Assembly: GCF_000429225.1 (NCBI RefSeq)
Contig: NZ_AUBL01000004.1
Coordinates: 60,752-124,751 of the forward strand
Direction: 5' to 3'
Length of the DNA stretch: 64,000 nt
From: Actinomyces dentalis DSM 19115
Lineage (GTDB): Bacteria > Actinomycetota > Actinomycetes > Actinomycetales > Actinomycetaceae
Shown: positions 1 to 7,108 of the stretch, piece after piece
Layout: every line of letters starts with the position of its first letter
How positions within the stretch are numbered: position 1 is the first letter of the stretch
Position numbers and translations under genes: made by a program
Notes under the pieces: generated by a model
The model's database searches: none
Told to the model about the DNA's origin: nothing
The model's input: only the letters and a program-made list of their open reading frames with translations

Positions 1-325
1 TGTTCTCCGCCACGGTGAGCTCGTCGAAGACGGCCACATCCTGGGGCACCACGCCGATGCGGCGCTTGAGGTCGTAGGCGGTGGCGCTCATGGGCCTGCC
101 GAACACCCGGATCTCGCCCTTGTCGTAGGTGAGCAGCTGGAGGAGGCAGTTGATCGTCGTGGTCTTGCCCGAGCCGTTGGGGCCGAGCAGGCCCAGGACC
201 TCGCCCCGCCCGATCTCCAGCGACAGCCCGTCGACCGCGATCAGCTCCCCGTAGCGCTTGACCAGGGAGCGTATGGTCACCGCCCGGTCGGCCCGGTCGG
301 CCGTGGGCGGGGCCTGGTCGTTCAT
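1..325 (-). CDS. ABC transporter ATP-binding protein, 5' part (runs off the left edge)
   Basis: First 108 codons of an ABC-type ATPase. It starts at the ATG ending at 325 (MNDQAPPTAD) and continues past base 1. The Walker A motif GPNGSGKTT is clear at about residues 43-51, followed by a Q-loop region (VVPQDVAVFDELT). The downstream signature, Walker B and H-loop lie outside the window. The opening VKRYGELIAVDGLSLEI is typical of the DrrA/CcmA-like ATPases of two-gene ABC-2 exporters, so a permease gene is expected further left. It is divergent from the two-component pair at 489-2320, whose products may control it, as is common for such exporter/kinase neighbours; that link is inferred. Substrate unknown. 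Confidence 0.9.
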   Translation of the reverse strand, partial: MNDQAPPTADRADRAVTIRSLVKRYGELIAVDGLSLEIGRGEVLGLLGPNGSGKTTTINCLLQLLTYDKGEIRVFGRPMSATAYDLKRRIGVVPQDVAVFDELTVAEN

Positions 326-398
326 GTGGTCTCCTTCCGCGGTGGCGCGATGCGCGTCCATGCTCGCGTCCGCGCCCGGGCGGGCGGAAGTGCCCGCT

Positions 399-426
399 GT
401 CATGGCCCGGCGGCGCCGGGCATGAC
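399..426. promoter_or_regulatory. Inverted repeat in the divergent intergenic region
   Basis: Arms GTCATG(G)CCCGGCG and CGCCGGGCATGAC pair around a single central G with one bulged G. A further GTCAT half-site follows at 430-434. The palindrome lies between the ABC ATPase start (325) and the -10 box of the kinase gene (477-482), so it could be an operator for the response regulator encoded next door. Position and symmetry are seen; the function is inferred. Confidence 0.4.
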
Positions 427-476
427 TTCTGTCATCGCCCCGTCGCGCGCCGACGGCGCTCGCGGCGCCCGTCGCC

Positions 477-482
477 GATAAT
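477..482 (+). promoter_or_regulatory. -10 box of the sensor kinase gene, leaderless arrangement
   Basis: GATAAT followed by exactly six bases and then the GTG start at 489. In actinobacteria this TANNNT-N6-start spacing places the transcription start on the start codon, so the kinase mRNA is probably leaderless. No Shine-Dalgarno sequence precedes the GTG, which fits. Confidence 0.6.
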
Positions 483-488
483 CGCCGC

Positions 489-1643
489 GTGAGGGTTCTG
501 GCGGACAGGGGCGCGGTCCTGGGGGCGTGCCTGCTCATGGCGCTGGCGCCTGCGGCGGGGGCCGTCGGGGCGGCCGAGGTCGTCTGGCTCCTCCTGGCCG
601 TCGTCGTCGGCGGGCTGTGCGCGGTGGCGGACGGGCGGCGCGGGGCGATCGCCCTTCCTGCCTTCTACCTGCTGGCCGGCTGCCCGTGGGCGGCCTCGGC
701 GGTGGGCGCGCCGCTGGTCGTCTACGACCTGGTGCGCCAGTGGACCCTCGGTTCCCGGCGGGCCCGCCTGCTCGCGGTCTGCTGCGCCCCGCTGCCGGTG
801 GTCCCGGTGGTGCGGGCCCGGGGCGCCGCGGGCGCGGGGAGTGCGGTGGCGGGCGCGGTCGTGGCGCTCCTGGCGGCCCGTCTGGCCCTGCGCACCGCCC
901 AGGAGGAGGCGGCGCGCGAGCGCCTGCACGCCATGAGGGACGATCTGCACGAGAAGGTCGTGGCACTGCGGGCCTCGCGCGCCCGCCTGGAGGAGGCTCG
1001 GGAGCACGAGACGCGCGCCGCGGCCCTGGCCGAGCGCACGCGCATCGCCCGCGACATCCACGACGGCGTCGGGCACCTGCTGACCCGCCTGCTCCTTCAG
1101 GTCAAGGCCCTGGCCGTCACCCACCGGGGCGAGCCCGCCGTCGCGGCCGACCTGGCGGAGCTGGACCGCGGGCTGGACGGGGCCCTGAGCGCCATGCGCC
1201 GGTCCGTCCACGCGCTGTCCGACGAGGGCGAGGACCTGGCGACCTCGCTCAACCTGCTGGGTTCGCGGTGCGGCATCGGCCATGTGGAGGTCGACTGCCC
1301 CCTGGAGGAGGCGCCCCCGCCGGCGGTGACGCGCTGCCTCGTCGCGGTGGTGCGCGAGGCCCTGACCAATGCCGCGCGGCACGGGCGGGCCTCCTCGGCG
1401 CGGGTGAGGGTCTCCGACTACCCTGCGTTCTGGCGGGTCGCGGTCGATAACGACGGCGCCGTCCCCGAGCGCGGCCAGTGGCCGGGCGGCGGGGCGCCGA
1501 GCAGCATCTTTCCGAACGGCGCCCCCGCCGGGCTGGGGCTGCGCTCCATGAGCGAGCGCCTCGAGGCGCTGGGCGGGGCGGTGCGCCTGGCCCCGCGCCC
1601 GAGGTTCACCGTCATCGCAACGATTCCGAAGGGCGGAGCATGA
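489..1643 (+). CDS. Sensor histidine kinase, NarL/DesK-type (HisKA_3)
   Basis: 384-residue membrane kinase that would autophosphorylate and pass phosphate to the regulator encoded next. Residues about 1-140 are hydrophobic and contain several membrane segments. A coiled stretch rich in Arg/Glu follows (about 140-180). The HisKA_3 dimerisation motif RIARDIHDGVGHLL carries the phospho-acceptor His191. The ATPase domain shows the N box (REALTNAARHG) and the G box (GLGLRSMSERLEALGG) near the C-terminus. Start is the GTG placed six bases after a GATAAT -10 box. Its stop overlaps the start of the response regulator (ATGA), so the two are translationally coupled. The signal is unknown; the divergent ABC transporter is the obvious candidate target. 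Confidence 0.93.
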   Translation: MRVLADRGAVLGACLLMALAPAAGAVGAAEVVWLLLAVVVGGLCAVADGRRGAIALPAFYLLAGCPWAASAVGAPLVVYDLVRQWTLGSRRARLLAVCCAPLPVVPVVRARGAAGAGSAVAGAVVALLAARLALRTAQEEAARERLHAMRDDLHEKVVALRASRARLEEAREHETRAAALAERTRIARDIHDGVGHLLTRLLLQVKALAVTHRGEPAVAADLAELDRGLDGALSAMRRSVHALSDEGEDLATSLNLLGSRCGIGHVEVDCPLEEAPPPAVTRCLVAVVREALTNAARHGRASSARVRVSDYPAFWRVAVDNDGAVPERGQWPGGGAPSSIFPNGAPAGLGLRSMSERLEALGGAVRLAPRPRFTVIATIPKGGA

Positions 1644-2320
1644 GAGTGCTCATTGTCGACGACGACGCCTTCGTCGCCCAGTCGCTGGCCACCATCTTGT
1701 CGGCGGAGGCCGATATCGACGTCGTGGGCCTGGGCGGCTCCGGACCCGAGGCGGTCGAGCAGTACCGGCGGCTGCGCCCCGACGTCCTGCTCATGGACAT
1801 CCGGATGCCGCTGGGCGACGGGCTCGCCGCCGCCGAGCGGATCCTCGCCGAGGATGAGGGCGCGCGCATCGTCTTCCTGACCACCTTCTCCGACGACGAG
1901 TACATTGTGCGGGCCCTGAAGATGGGCTCGCGCGGCTACCTCGTCAAGCAGGACGTCGCCCGTCTCGCCCCGGCGCTGCGCAGCGTCATGGCCGGGGTGT
2001 GCGTGCTGGAGGGGGAGGTGCTCTCCCGCAGCGCCGCCATGGGCCTGGGGCGGACGGGCGCGCCGGGCCGGGGGCCCGCGCCGCGCGGGGCCGTGTTCGC
2101 GCCCCTGACCGAGCGCGAGTACGAGGTGGTCGAGGCCGTGGCGGAGGGCCTCGACAACGCCGGGGTGGCGCGGCGGCTCTTCATGAGCGAGGGGACGGTG
2201 CGCAATCACATCAGCTCGATCCTGGCCAAGCTGGGGCTGCGCAATCGGACCCAGGTCGCGGTGGCGTACTACCGGTCCGCGCGGGCCGGGCGGGGGCGCG
2301 GCGGCCCGGACGCCATATGA
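1640..2320 (+). CDS. Response regulator, NarL/FixJ family (LuxR-type HTH)
   Basis: 226 residues. The receiver domain starts MRVLIVDDDAF, with phospho-acceptor Asp53 in LLMDIRMP and a conserved Lys in YLVKQDV. The C-terminal LuxR-type helix-turn-helix reads LTEREYEVVEAVAEG followed by MSEGTVRNHISSILAKLGL. An in-frame extension upstream to 1478 exists but would run through the kinase gene. The ATG at 1640 overlaps the kinase stop by four bases and begins exactly at the receiver fold, so it is preferred. The stop codon lies inside the first copy of a 23-bp tandem repeat. Cognate partner of the kinase at 489-1643. Confidence 0.94.
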   Translation: MRVLIVDDDAFVAQSLATILSAEADIDVVGLGGSGPEAVEQYRRLRPDVLLMDIRMPLGDGLAAAERILAEDEGARIVFLTTFSDDEYIVRALKMGSRGYLVKQDVARLAPALRSVMAGVCVLEGEVLSRSAAMGLGRTGAPGRGPAPRGAVFAPLTEREYEVVEAVAEGLDNAGVARRLFMSEGTVRNHISSILAKLGLRNRTQVAVAYYRSARAGRGRGGPDAI

Positions 2321-2426
2321 ACGACTGAGAAGGCGCCAGATGAACGACTGGAACGACGCCACATGAACGATTACAATGACGCCAGATGAACGACTGGAAC
2401 GACGCCACATGAACGACTGCGGAGGC
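2312..2426. repeat. 23-bp tandem repeat, five copies
   Basis: Five contiguous 23-bp units at 2312-2334, 2335-2357, 2358-2380, 2381-2403 and 2404-2426. The core is ATGAACGACTGGAACGAC, each unit beginning GCCA(T/G/C)ATGAACGA. Units 2 and 4 are identical; the outer units diverge in the last 6-8 bases. The first copy contains the stop codon of the response regulator, and the array ends 49 bp before the DUF4143 ATPase start. The 13-mer CCACATGAACGAC in unit 5 is also found, inverted, across the start codon of the ABC ATPase (317-329). No function is known to me. Confidence 0.9.
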
Positions 2427-2475
2427 GCCGCGGGCCGGGTCGACGCCGTGCGGCCATGACGAGGGGGAGAGGCCG

Positions 2476-3738
2476 ATGAAGCAGAAGGGCTATCTGCCGC
2501 GGGTCGTGGACCGGCTCATCGACGACTCGCTCGGCTACTCGGGCGGCATCCTCATCGAGGGCGTCCGCGCTTGCGGCAAGACCATGACCGGGCGGCAGCA
2601 CGCCTCCTCCGAGGTCGCACTGGACTCGGGGCTGCCGCAGATCCGCGCCGCCCTGGAGGTCGACCCGTCGCTCCTCCTGAGAGGCGACGTGCCGCGACTC
2701 GTAGATGAGTGGCAGATCGAGCCCTCGCTGTGGAACCTCGTGCGCAGGCAGATCGACTCCCGCCGCCTTCCGGGCCAATTCATCCTCACCGGCTCCTGCG
2801 TCCCGGCCGAGGACGCCTCCCGTCACTCCGGCGCGCACCGGCTCTCACGGATCCGGATGCGGCCCATGACCCTGTTCGAACGGGGCCGGGGCGACGGCGG
2901 CGTCAGCCTGGCGGGCCTGTTCGACGGCCGGGCTCCGGAACCGGTGCTCGACTCGGGAACCGGCGTGCCCGAGGTCCTGGACGACCTGGTGCACGGCGGA
3001 TGGCCGGGCGACCACGATCTGACGACCCGCCAGGCGCAGCGCCACTTGCGCGACTACGTCGAGGACGTCATCAATGTCGACGTCGGCCGTCTGGACGGCG
3101 AACCGCGCAGGGACCCCGTGCGCCTGCGCGCACTCATGCGCTCCCTCGCCCGGCACGTGGGGACGGAGGCGTCTTTCAGCACCATCGCCAAGGACGTGTC
3201 CGGGCAGTCCCTGACCGCCCAGACCGCCGTCGCCTACGTGAACGCCCTCAAACGCCTGTTCATCATCGAGGAGCAGCCTCCCTGGGCGCCCCACCTGCGG
3301 TCGCGCTACGCGGTGCGCACCTCCCCGAAATTGCACTTCGTCGACCCCGCGCTCGCCGCCGCGGTGACGGCCACGTCCGCCGAGCGGCTCCTGGAGGACC
3401 TGGAGACCGCCGGACTGTGGTTCGAGTCCCAGGTGGTGCAGCACCTGAGGGTCTTCGCCGAGGCTCTCGGCGGGCACGTCCACCACTACCGCGATAAGGC
3501 CGGCAAGGAGGCGGACGCCGTCGTGGAGCTCGACGACGGCCGTTGGGCCGCCTTCGAGGTCAAGCTGGGCCGGCGCCAGATCCCGGCGGCGCAGGCCTCG
3601 CTCGCCGCCTTCGTGGCCGACGTCGACACCGCGCGGACGCCGTCCCCGGCGTTCACCGCCGTCGTCACCGCCGACGGGCCCACGATGCCGCTTCCCGACG
3701 GCGCCGTGACCTTCCCGCTGGGGGCGCTGGGGCCCTGA
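2476..3738 (+). CDS. AAA_14/DUF4143 family ATPase
   Basis: 420 residues. The N-terminal AAA_14 ATPase has Walker A GVRACGKT at residues 29-36 and Walker B RLVDEWQ with Asp77-Glu78, followed by FILTGSC (sensor-like). The C-terminal DUF4143 half ends in a PD-(D/E)XK-like pattern (GKEADAVV then AFEVKLG), the fold often seen in this family. The family is widespread and of unclear role. A GAGAGG Shine-Dalgarno stands seven bases upstream of the ATG. It is a single gene with no co-oriented partner, lying just after a 23-bp tandem repeat. A second, only distantly similar family member is at 30311-31522. Function beyond ATP binding is not assigned. Confidence 0.88.
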   Translation: MKQKGYLPRVVDRLIDDSLGYSGGILIEGVRACGKTMTGRQHASSEVALDSGLPQIRAALEVDPSLLLRGDVPRLVDEWQIEPSLWNLVRRQIDSRRLPGQFILTGSCVPAEDASRHSGAHRLSRIRMRPMTLFERGRGDGGVSLAGLFDGRAPEPVLDSGTGVPEVLDDLVHGGWPGDHDLTTRQAQRHLRDYVEDVINVDVGRLDGEPRRDPVRLRALMRSLARHVGTEASFSTIAKDVSGQSLTAQTAVAYVNALKRLFIIEEQPPWAPHLRSRYAVRTSPKLHFVDPALAAAVTATSAERLLEDLETAGLWFESQVVQHLRVFAEALGGHVHHYRDKAGKEADAVVELDDGRWAAFEVKLGRRQIPAAQASLAAFVADVDTARTPSPAFTAVVTADGPTMPLPDGAVTFPLGALGP

Positions 3739-3798
3739 GCGGAGCGCGCCGGGGGCGTCGCCGCAGGCTTGAGACGAGCCGGTCGGGGCGGGCGCGCC

Positions 3799-4665
3799 TC
3801 AGTCCCACCACAGGCCCAGGACCGGGTGGGACTCCACGGCCCGGACGAAGGCGGCGAGATCGGGGAAGCCTCCCTGCTCGTAGGAGTCCGGGCAGACCCT
3901 GTAGACCTCCGCGAGAAGGCTCATGACCTCGGGGCGGCTCAGGCCCCGCGGGGGCATCTGGAGCATGAGCTGGTCGAAGTCGATGCCGACCGGGGTGAGG
4001 TGGTAGCGCTCCTCCCAGGAGACGGCGATCCGCGCGATGGCGGCGCCCTCCAAGTCGTAGTTCGCCGGCCCCAGCCATCCCAGCGTCGTCAGGGCGTCGG
4101 CCGGGGACGTGGCCGGAATGAGGGCCAGGGCCACGGGCCTGACCCTCCACGGCACCAGGAGGTCCTGGGGTCCGGCCGGCGGGGCGGCGACCGGACCGCC
4201 CAGCTCCCGCACCGTCGCTATGGGGGCGATGGACTCCAGGTAGGCCACGATCTCCGGGTCCTCAACGCCCTCCAGCTCGCCGGGGGAGAGCAGGAAGGCC
4301 TCGACGTCGAAGTCCGATCCCTCGTCCGGGCCGAGGACCTCGCCGGAGCGCCACGGCCGTTCGAGGCCGTCGTCGTACCCCGTCGCCGCGATCCCCGTCA
4401 CCGCGATCGGCCACAGGCCGGTGTCCCCGAAGCGGGAGGCCAGGTGGCGCACCCACTGCTGGGCGAGCCCGGTCTCGACGGCCTCCTCGGTCACCCACGC
4501 GCACGGCGGGGCGTCGGAGACGGCGGCGACGGCGTCGAAGTCCGCGTCGTCGTCGGCGGGGCGGACGTGAAGGCCCGCGGGCAGGTCGATCCCGCCCAGT
4601 CGCAGTGGACCCTCGGGCGGGACGTCGCCCCGGGTCGTTGAGCGCAGCGGCGTGTTCGGCGTCAT
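3799..4665 (-). CDS. DUF4253 domain-containing protein
   Basis: 288 residues, probably soluble. The C-terminal 110 residues (from about LVPWRVRPVALALIPATSPADALTTLGW to the end) match the DUF4253 pattern, including the WEERYHLTPVGI segment and the closing PVLGLWWD. No signal peptide or membrane segment is visible. The ATG ending at 4665 (MTPNTPLRST) is chosen because TACCAT lies six bases upstream of it on this strand (4672-4677), a leaderless layout. A longer reading to 4707 has no such support. It stands alone, 45 bp downstream of the truncated Fic gene on the same strand. Biochemical role unknown. Confidence 0.8.
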   Translation of the reverse strand: MTPNTPLRSTTRGDVPPEGPLRLGGIDLPAGLHVRPADDDADFDAVAAVSDAPPCAWVTEEAVETGLAQQWVRHLASRFGDTGLWPIAVTGIAATGYDDGLERPWRSGEVLGPDEGSDFDVEAFLLSPGELEGVEDPEIVAYLESIAPIATVRELGGPVAAPPAGPQDLLVPWRVRPVALALIPATSPADALTTLGWLGPANYDLEGAAIARIAVSWEERYHLTPVGIDFDQLMLQMPPRGLSRPEVMSLLAEVYRVCPDSYEQGGFPDLAAFVRAVESHPVLGLWWD

Positions 4666-4710
4666 GGGACGATGGTAGGGCGGGCCCCGGGCCGGGGCCC
4701 GCCGCATTCG

Positions 4711-5349
4711 TCAGGGGCCGTCCGCTCCGCCGTCGGCGATGACGCGCCACGTCCCCGCGCGGGCGCTGCCCTCCCGCACCAGGCGCCCCGTGCGGCCGTT
4801 GCCGTCCGAGAAGGGGTGGATGAACTCGAACTCGTAGTGGAAGACGCAGGAGGTCGGCAGCGGGTGCAGATCGGTCGAGGCCATCCAGGCGAACAGATCC
4901 GCCATGACCTCGGGGATGCAGCGGGCCGGTGTGCCGGCGTGGATGAGCCCTCCTTCTTTGAAGACGCCCGCGTTCTCCGCGCGGTACCGCCCGGCGTCAT
5001 CGATGAGTCCGCGCATCATGACGCCGTGGGCGCGCAGCAGGTCGTCGGGGGAGAGTGGGTCCAGATCGTCCATGAGCCGGTAGGCGCGGCGGGCGTTGTC
5101 CACCTCGAGGATCTGCCTGGCGGGGCCGAGGACGCGCTTGCCGTCGAGGATCGCCGTGACGGCCTCGCGCGAGAGCGTGTTCCCCTCGATCATGAGGGAG
5201 GAGTGGATGGTGGTGATGCGCAGCTCGCGATGCAGCACGGGACTCGTGCTCAGGGCGGACGCGGGCCCGAGTGAGCCGACGAGCTCGGCGATCTCCATGC
5301 ACAGTGCGTTGATCTCGGCCGTGCGCACCAGCGGCGGCTCATAGGCCAT
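4711..5349 (-). CDS. Fic family protein, C-terminally truncated
   Basis: 212 residues. Fic proteins transfer AMP or another phosphate-containing group to target proteins. The catalytic motif HPFSDGNGRTGR (178-189) is intact. The N-terminal inhibitory motif SSLMIEGN (50-57, Glu55) is present, so this is a class II (self-inhibited) Fic. Relatives normally run well beyond the motif, with a further helix and a winged-helix tail. Here the sequence leaves the family about ten residues after the motif and ends in ARAGTWRVIADGGADGP. The protein is therefore probably shortened and may be inactive or deregulated. The ATG at 5349 has a GGAGGA Shine-Dalgarno. An operator-like repeat cluster with an embedded -10 lies upstream at 5415-5448. 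Confidence 0.85.
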   Translation of the reverse strand: MAYEPPLVRTAEINALCMEIAELVGSLGPASALSTSPVLHRELRITTIHSSLMIEGNTLSREAVTAILDGKRVLGPARQILEVDNARRAYRLMDDLDPLSPDDLLRAHGVMMRGLIDDAGRYRAENAGVFKEGGLIHAGTPARCIPEVMADLFAWMASTDLHPLPTSCVFHYEFEFIHPFSDGNGRTGRLVREGSARAGTWRVIADGGADGP

Positions 5350-5414
5350 GCGGGCTCCTCCGATCCGATCTGCGCGTGCGCACCCGGTGCCGACGCGCGC
5401 GGGACGTGATGGTC

Positions 5415-5448
5415 ATCACCGCCATATTTTACCGCCAGTGGCGGTGAT
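5415..5448 (-). promoter_or_regulatory. Promoter/operator of the Fic gene with ACCGCC/GGCGGT repeats
   Basis: ATCACCGCC and GGCGGTGAT form perfect 9-bp outer arms, and a third ACCGCC copy makes an inner palindrome ACCGCCAGTGGCGGT at 5431-5445. On the minus strand a TAAAAT -10 hexamer (5426-5431) sits between the half-sites. This is the most AT-rich spot in the area. It reads as a repressor-controlled promoter for the fic gene about 70 bp downstream. The regulator is not identified. Confidence 0.5.
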
Positions 5449-5739
5449 CGGGCGGTCGGCCCGAGGTGCTCGGGGTTTTCCGCGTCATGCTCCATTACCC
5501 GCCCCGGGGAGTCGGCCGACTGCGCCACGAGCGCGGCGGACGCCGTTGGAGACTCCGAGCAGCGGCATCCGGTACAGCTGCATCAACCGCTGCGCGGTCG
5601 TGCGTATGACCTCGGCGACGGCCGGCCGGGCGCCGAGGCCTGGAAGAAGAGGGCCAGGGGAGTACCGGCCATCTGATCGGCGGGCTCGTCGTTCATCCCC
5701 GGGCAGCAAAATTCATTGCGATCACCGTGTCCGGCCCGA
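5449..5739. other. Non-coding stretch between the Fic promoter and yafQ
   Basis: No convincing gene. A minus-strand open frame around 5485-5709 (…AVAEVIRTTAQRLMQLYR…) has the look of a gene fragment but matches nothing I recognise and has no credible start signal. Probably the residue of a deleted gene. Confidence 0.4.
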
Positions 5740-6015
5740 CTACAAGTCGAGGTCGGCGTGGCTTCCGGTTTCCACCAGGAGCAGCACTAATTCAGTCTCT
5801 CTGATTTCATAAATCAGGACCCAGTCGGGTCTGATATGACAGTCTCTTAATCCGGTCCGATTGGCCGTGAGGGCGTGGTCGCGGTAGCGGACGGGTAGTG
5901 TCTCCCGACGTTGGAGCATCTCGACGACCGCGAAAAAATCGTTCAGATCGAGGCCCCGCTTCTTGGCTCTTCTGAGGTCTTTCTTACATTTATTGGAGAT
6001 GACGATATCGAGCAT
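5740..6015 (-). CDS. yafQ: YafQ/RelE-type mRNA interferase toxin
   Basis: 91 residues, normal for the family. It opens with IVISNKCKKDLRRAKKRG and shows the YafQ pattern LPVRYRDHALT, GLRDCHIRPDWVLIYEI and a C-terminal TGSHADLDL, in which the conserved His near the end is the catalytic-site residue of YafQ. Expected to cut mRNA in the ribosomal A site when released from its antitoxin. The ATG overlaps the stop of the upstream antitoxin by one base (TAATG), so the pair is co-translated. The region is visibly less GC-rich than its neighbours, which suggests horizontal acquisition. Confidence 0.9.
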   Translation of the reverse strand: MLDIVISNKCKKDLRRAKKRGLDLNDFFAVVEMLQRRETLPVRYRDHALTANRTGLRDCHIRPDWVLIYEIRETELVLLLVETGSHADLDL

Positions 6016-6302
6016 TACAGTCCCAGATCGTCGCGCAGATCGGCGACGCTCCCGTAGCGCTTGGCGGTACCCGCAGAGAGCGCCGCGTCGATCTCATCAC
6101 GGGCCCGTTCTGCCTCAGCGCTCATGCCGTACGGGCGGGAGGTGTCGAAGGGGAACCCCCTGAACTCGTTGAAAGCGCGCACGAACATGCGCACTGCATT
6201 GGACGGAGTCGTCCCTATCTGCCGAGTGAACTCGATGAACAGTCGTTTGTCCTCGGCATCGATCTTGACATTAAGGTTCTCCATGGTGGGAGTCGGCATC
6301 AT
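6015..6302 (-). CDS. dinJ: RelB/DinJ-family antitoxin
   Basis: About 95 residues. The N-terminal ribbon-helix-helix segment (MENLNVKIDAEDKRLFIEFTRQIG then TTPSNAVRMFVRAF) binds DNA and dimerises. The C-terminal part (GSVADLRDDLGL) would wrap the toxin. Tandem ATGATG at 6302/6299 follows an AAGGAGG Shine-Dalgarno, so one of these is the start; a longer frame to 6335 would run through the ribosome-binding site. First gene of the dinJ-yafQ operon. Probably autoregulatory through the paired sites at 6333-6351. Confidence 0.9.
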   Translation of the reverse strand: MMPTPTMENLNVKIDAEDKRLFIEFTRQIGTTPSNAVRMFVRAFNEFRGFPFDTSRPYGMSAEAERARDEIDAALSAGTAKRYGSVADLRDDLGL

Positions 6303-6332
6303 GCGTCCCCTCCTTCGCTTTCGTGAGTATAA

Positions 6333-6351
6333 CACGTTGTGGCACGATGTG
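6333..6351. promoter_or_regulatory. Candidate operator of the dinJ-yafQ operon
   Basis: Two near-identical 9-mers, CACGTTGTG (6333-6341) and CACGATGTG (6343-6351), are spaced 10 bp apart, one helical turn. Each is itself nearly palindromic. They lie 30-50 bp upstream of the antitoxin start, where an RHH antitoxin would be expected to bind cooperatively. Confidence 0.45.
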
Positions 6352-6399
6352 ACGCGGACTCTCCGCCGGTGACGCTGGCGGAGGACTCGAAGTCGCCGG

Positions 6400-6669
6400 G
6401 TCCTGGGGCGGGGAGCTCAACGCCCCGCCCCGACGATCCGCCGGTGCAGGGCCGGCATGGCGCGGGCGCCGTCCCGACGGCTGGGCTCGAGCACAGCTCC
6501 GTACTCCCGACCGCGATCGGCGCCACCATGGGCCGCCACGGAGTCCTCCATCTCCTCCGGTTGAGTCCGCACCGCTCGGCGCCTGCCCGCCCGCAGAGGA
6601 CGAGCAGTCCGCGGCAGCCGCCAGGGCGGCGGCCGCCGCGAGACCGAGCCTCCTGCGCGTGAGCGTCAT
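6400..6669 (-). pseudogene. Remnant of a secreted/lipoprotein gene
   Basis: The minus-strand ATG at 6669 opens MTLTRRRLGLAAAAALAAAADCSSSAGG, an export signal with an Arg-rich n-region, a long Ala-rich core and a lipobox-like Cys followed by a Ser/Gly linker. After about 45 residues the reading becomes Arg/Pro-rich low-complexity with no domain, and it would run into the antitoxin start. I read it as the surviving 5' end of a lipoprotein gene whose body was deleted when the toxin-antitoxin pair arrived; this is inference. Confidence 0.45.
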
Positions 6670-6717
6670 GAGTGCGCCCGCTCTGCGCGCCCGTCGGCGG
6701 GATCGGCTCGCCGCGGC

Positions 6718-7053
6718 TCAGGCCCCGGCCCCGTCGTCGCCCCAGATCTCGGCGATCATGGGGAAGGTGCTCCAGGCCTTGGGCCAGCCGCAGTAGAAGG
6801 CGAGCTGAGTGACGATCTCCACGGCCTCCTCCCTGGTGATGCCGTGCGCCTTGCCCAGTTCGAGGTGGGTGCGCAGCTGCGGGTACAGGCCCGCGGAGAA
6901 CAGGGCGGCGATGGTGATCATGGAGCGGTCGCGGACGCTGAGCTGCTCCTCGCGCGCCCAGACCTCGCCGAAGAGCACGTCGTCGTTGAGGGCGGCGAAC
7001 TGCGGGGCGATGGCGCCCAGGCGGTCCCGCCCCGCGGTCTGCTTGTCAGCCAT
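6718..7053 (-). CDS. Carboxymuconolactone decarboxylase (CMD) family protein, single domain
   Basis: 111 residues. The CMD fold is recognisable in DVLFGEVWAREEQLSVRDRSMITIAALFS and LGKAHGITREEAVEIVTQLAFYCGWPKAWS. A single conserved Cys (FYCGW) stands in the last helix rather than an AhpD CxxC pair, so alkylhydroperoxidase activity by the usual disulfide is unlikely. The ATG at 7053 (MADKQTAGRD) has an AGGAGG Shine-Dalgarno seven bases upstream; a longer frame has no support. It lies 55 bp downstream of the aldo-keto reductase on the same strand and is probably co-transcribed with it under LysR control. Confidence 0.88.
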   Translation of the reverse strand: MADKQTAGRDRLGAIAPQFAALNDDVLFGEVWAREEQLSVRDRSMITIAALFSAGLYPQLRTHLELGKAHGITREEAVEIVTQLAFYCGWPKAWSTFPMIAEIWGDDGAGA

Positions 7054-7108
7054 GGTGTTCCTCCTGTGAAGACTGATCGGTTGTGATGCGGGTGCGCGGC
7101 GGCCCGGT

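Noticed and set aside
2312..2426. The 23-bp array as a CRISPR
   Set aside because: The units are directly adjacent with no spacers and have no repeat stem.
5348..5812. Plus-strand open frame across the fic-yafQ gap
   Set aside because: Arg/Pro-rich, no homology, covers the fic promoter and part of yafQ in antisense.
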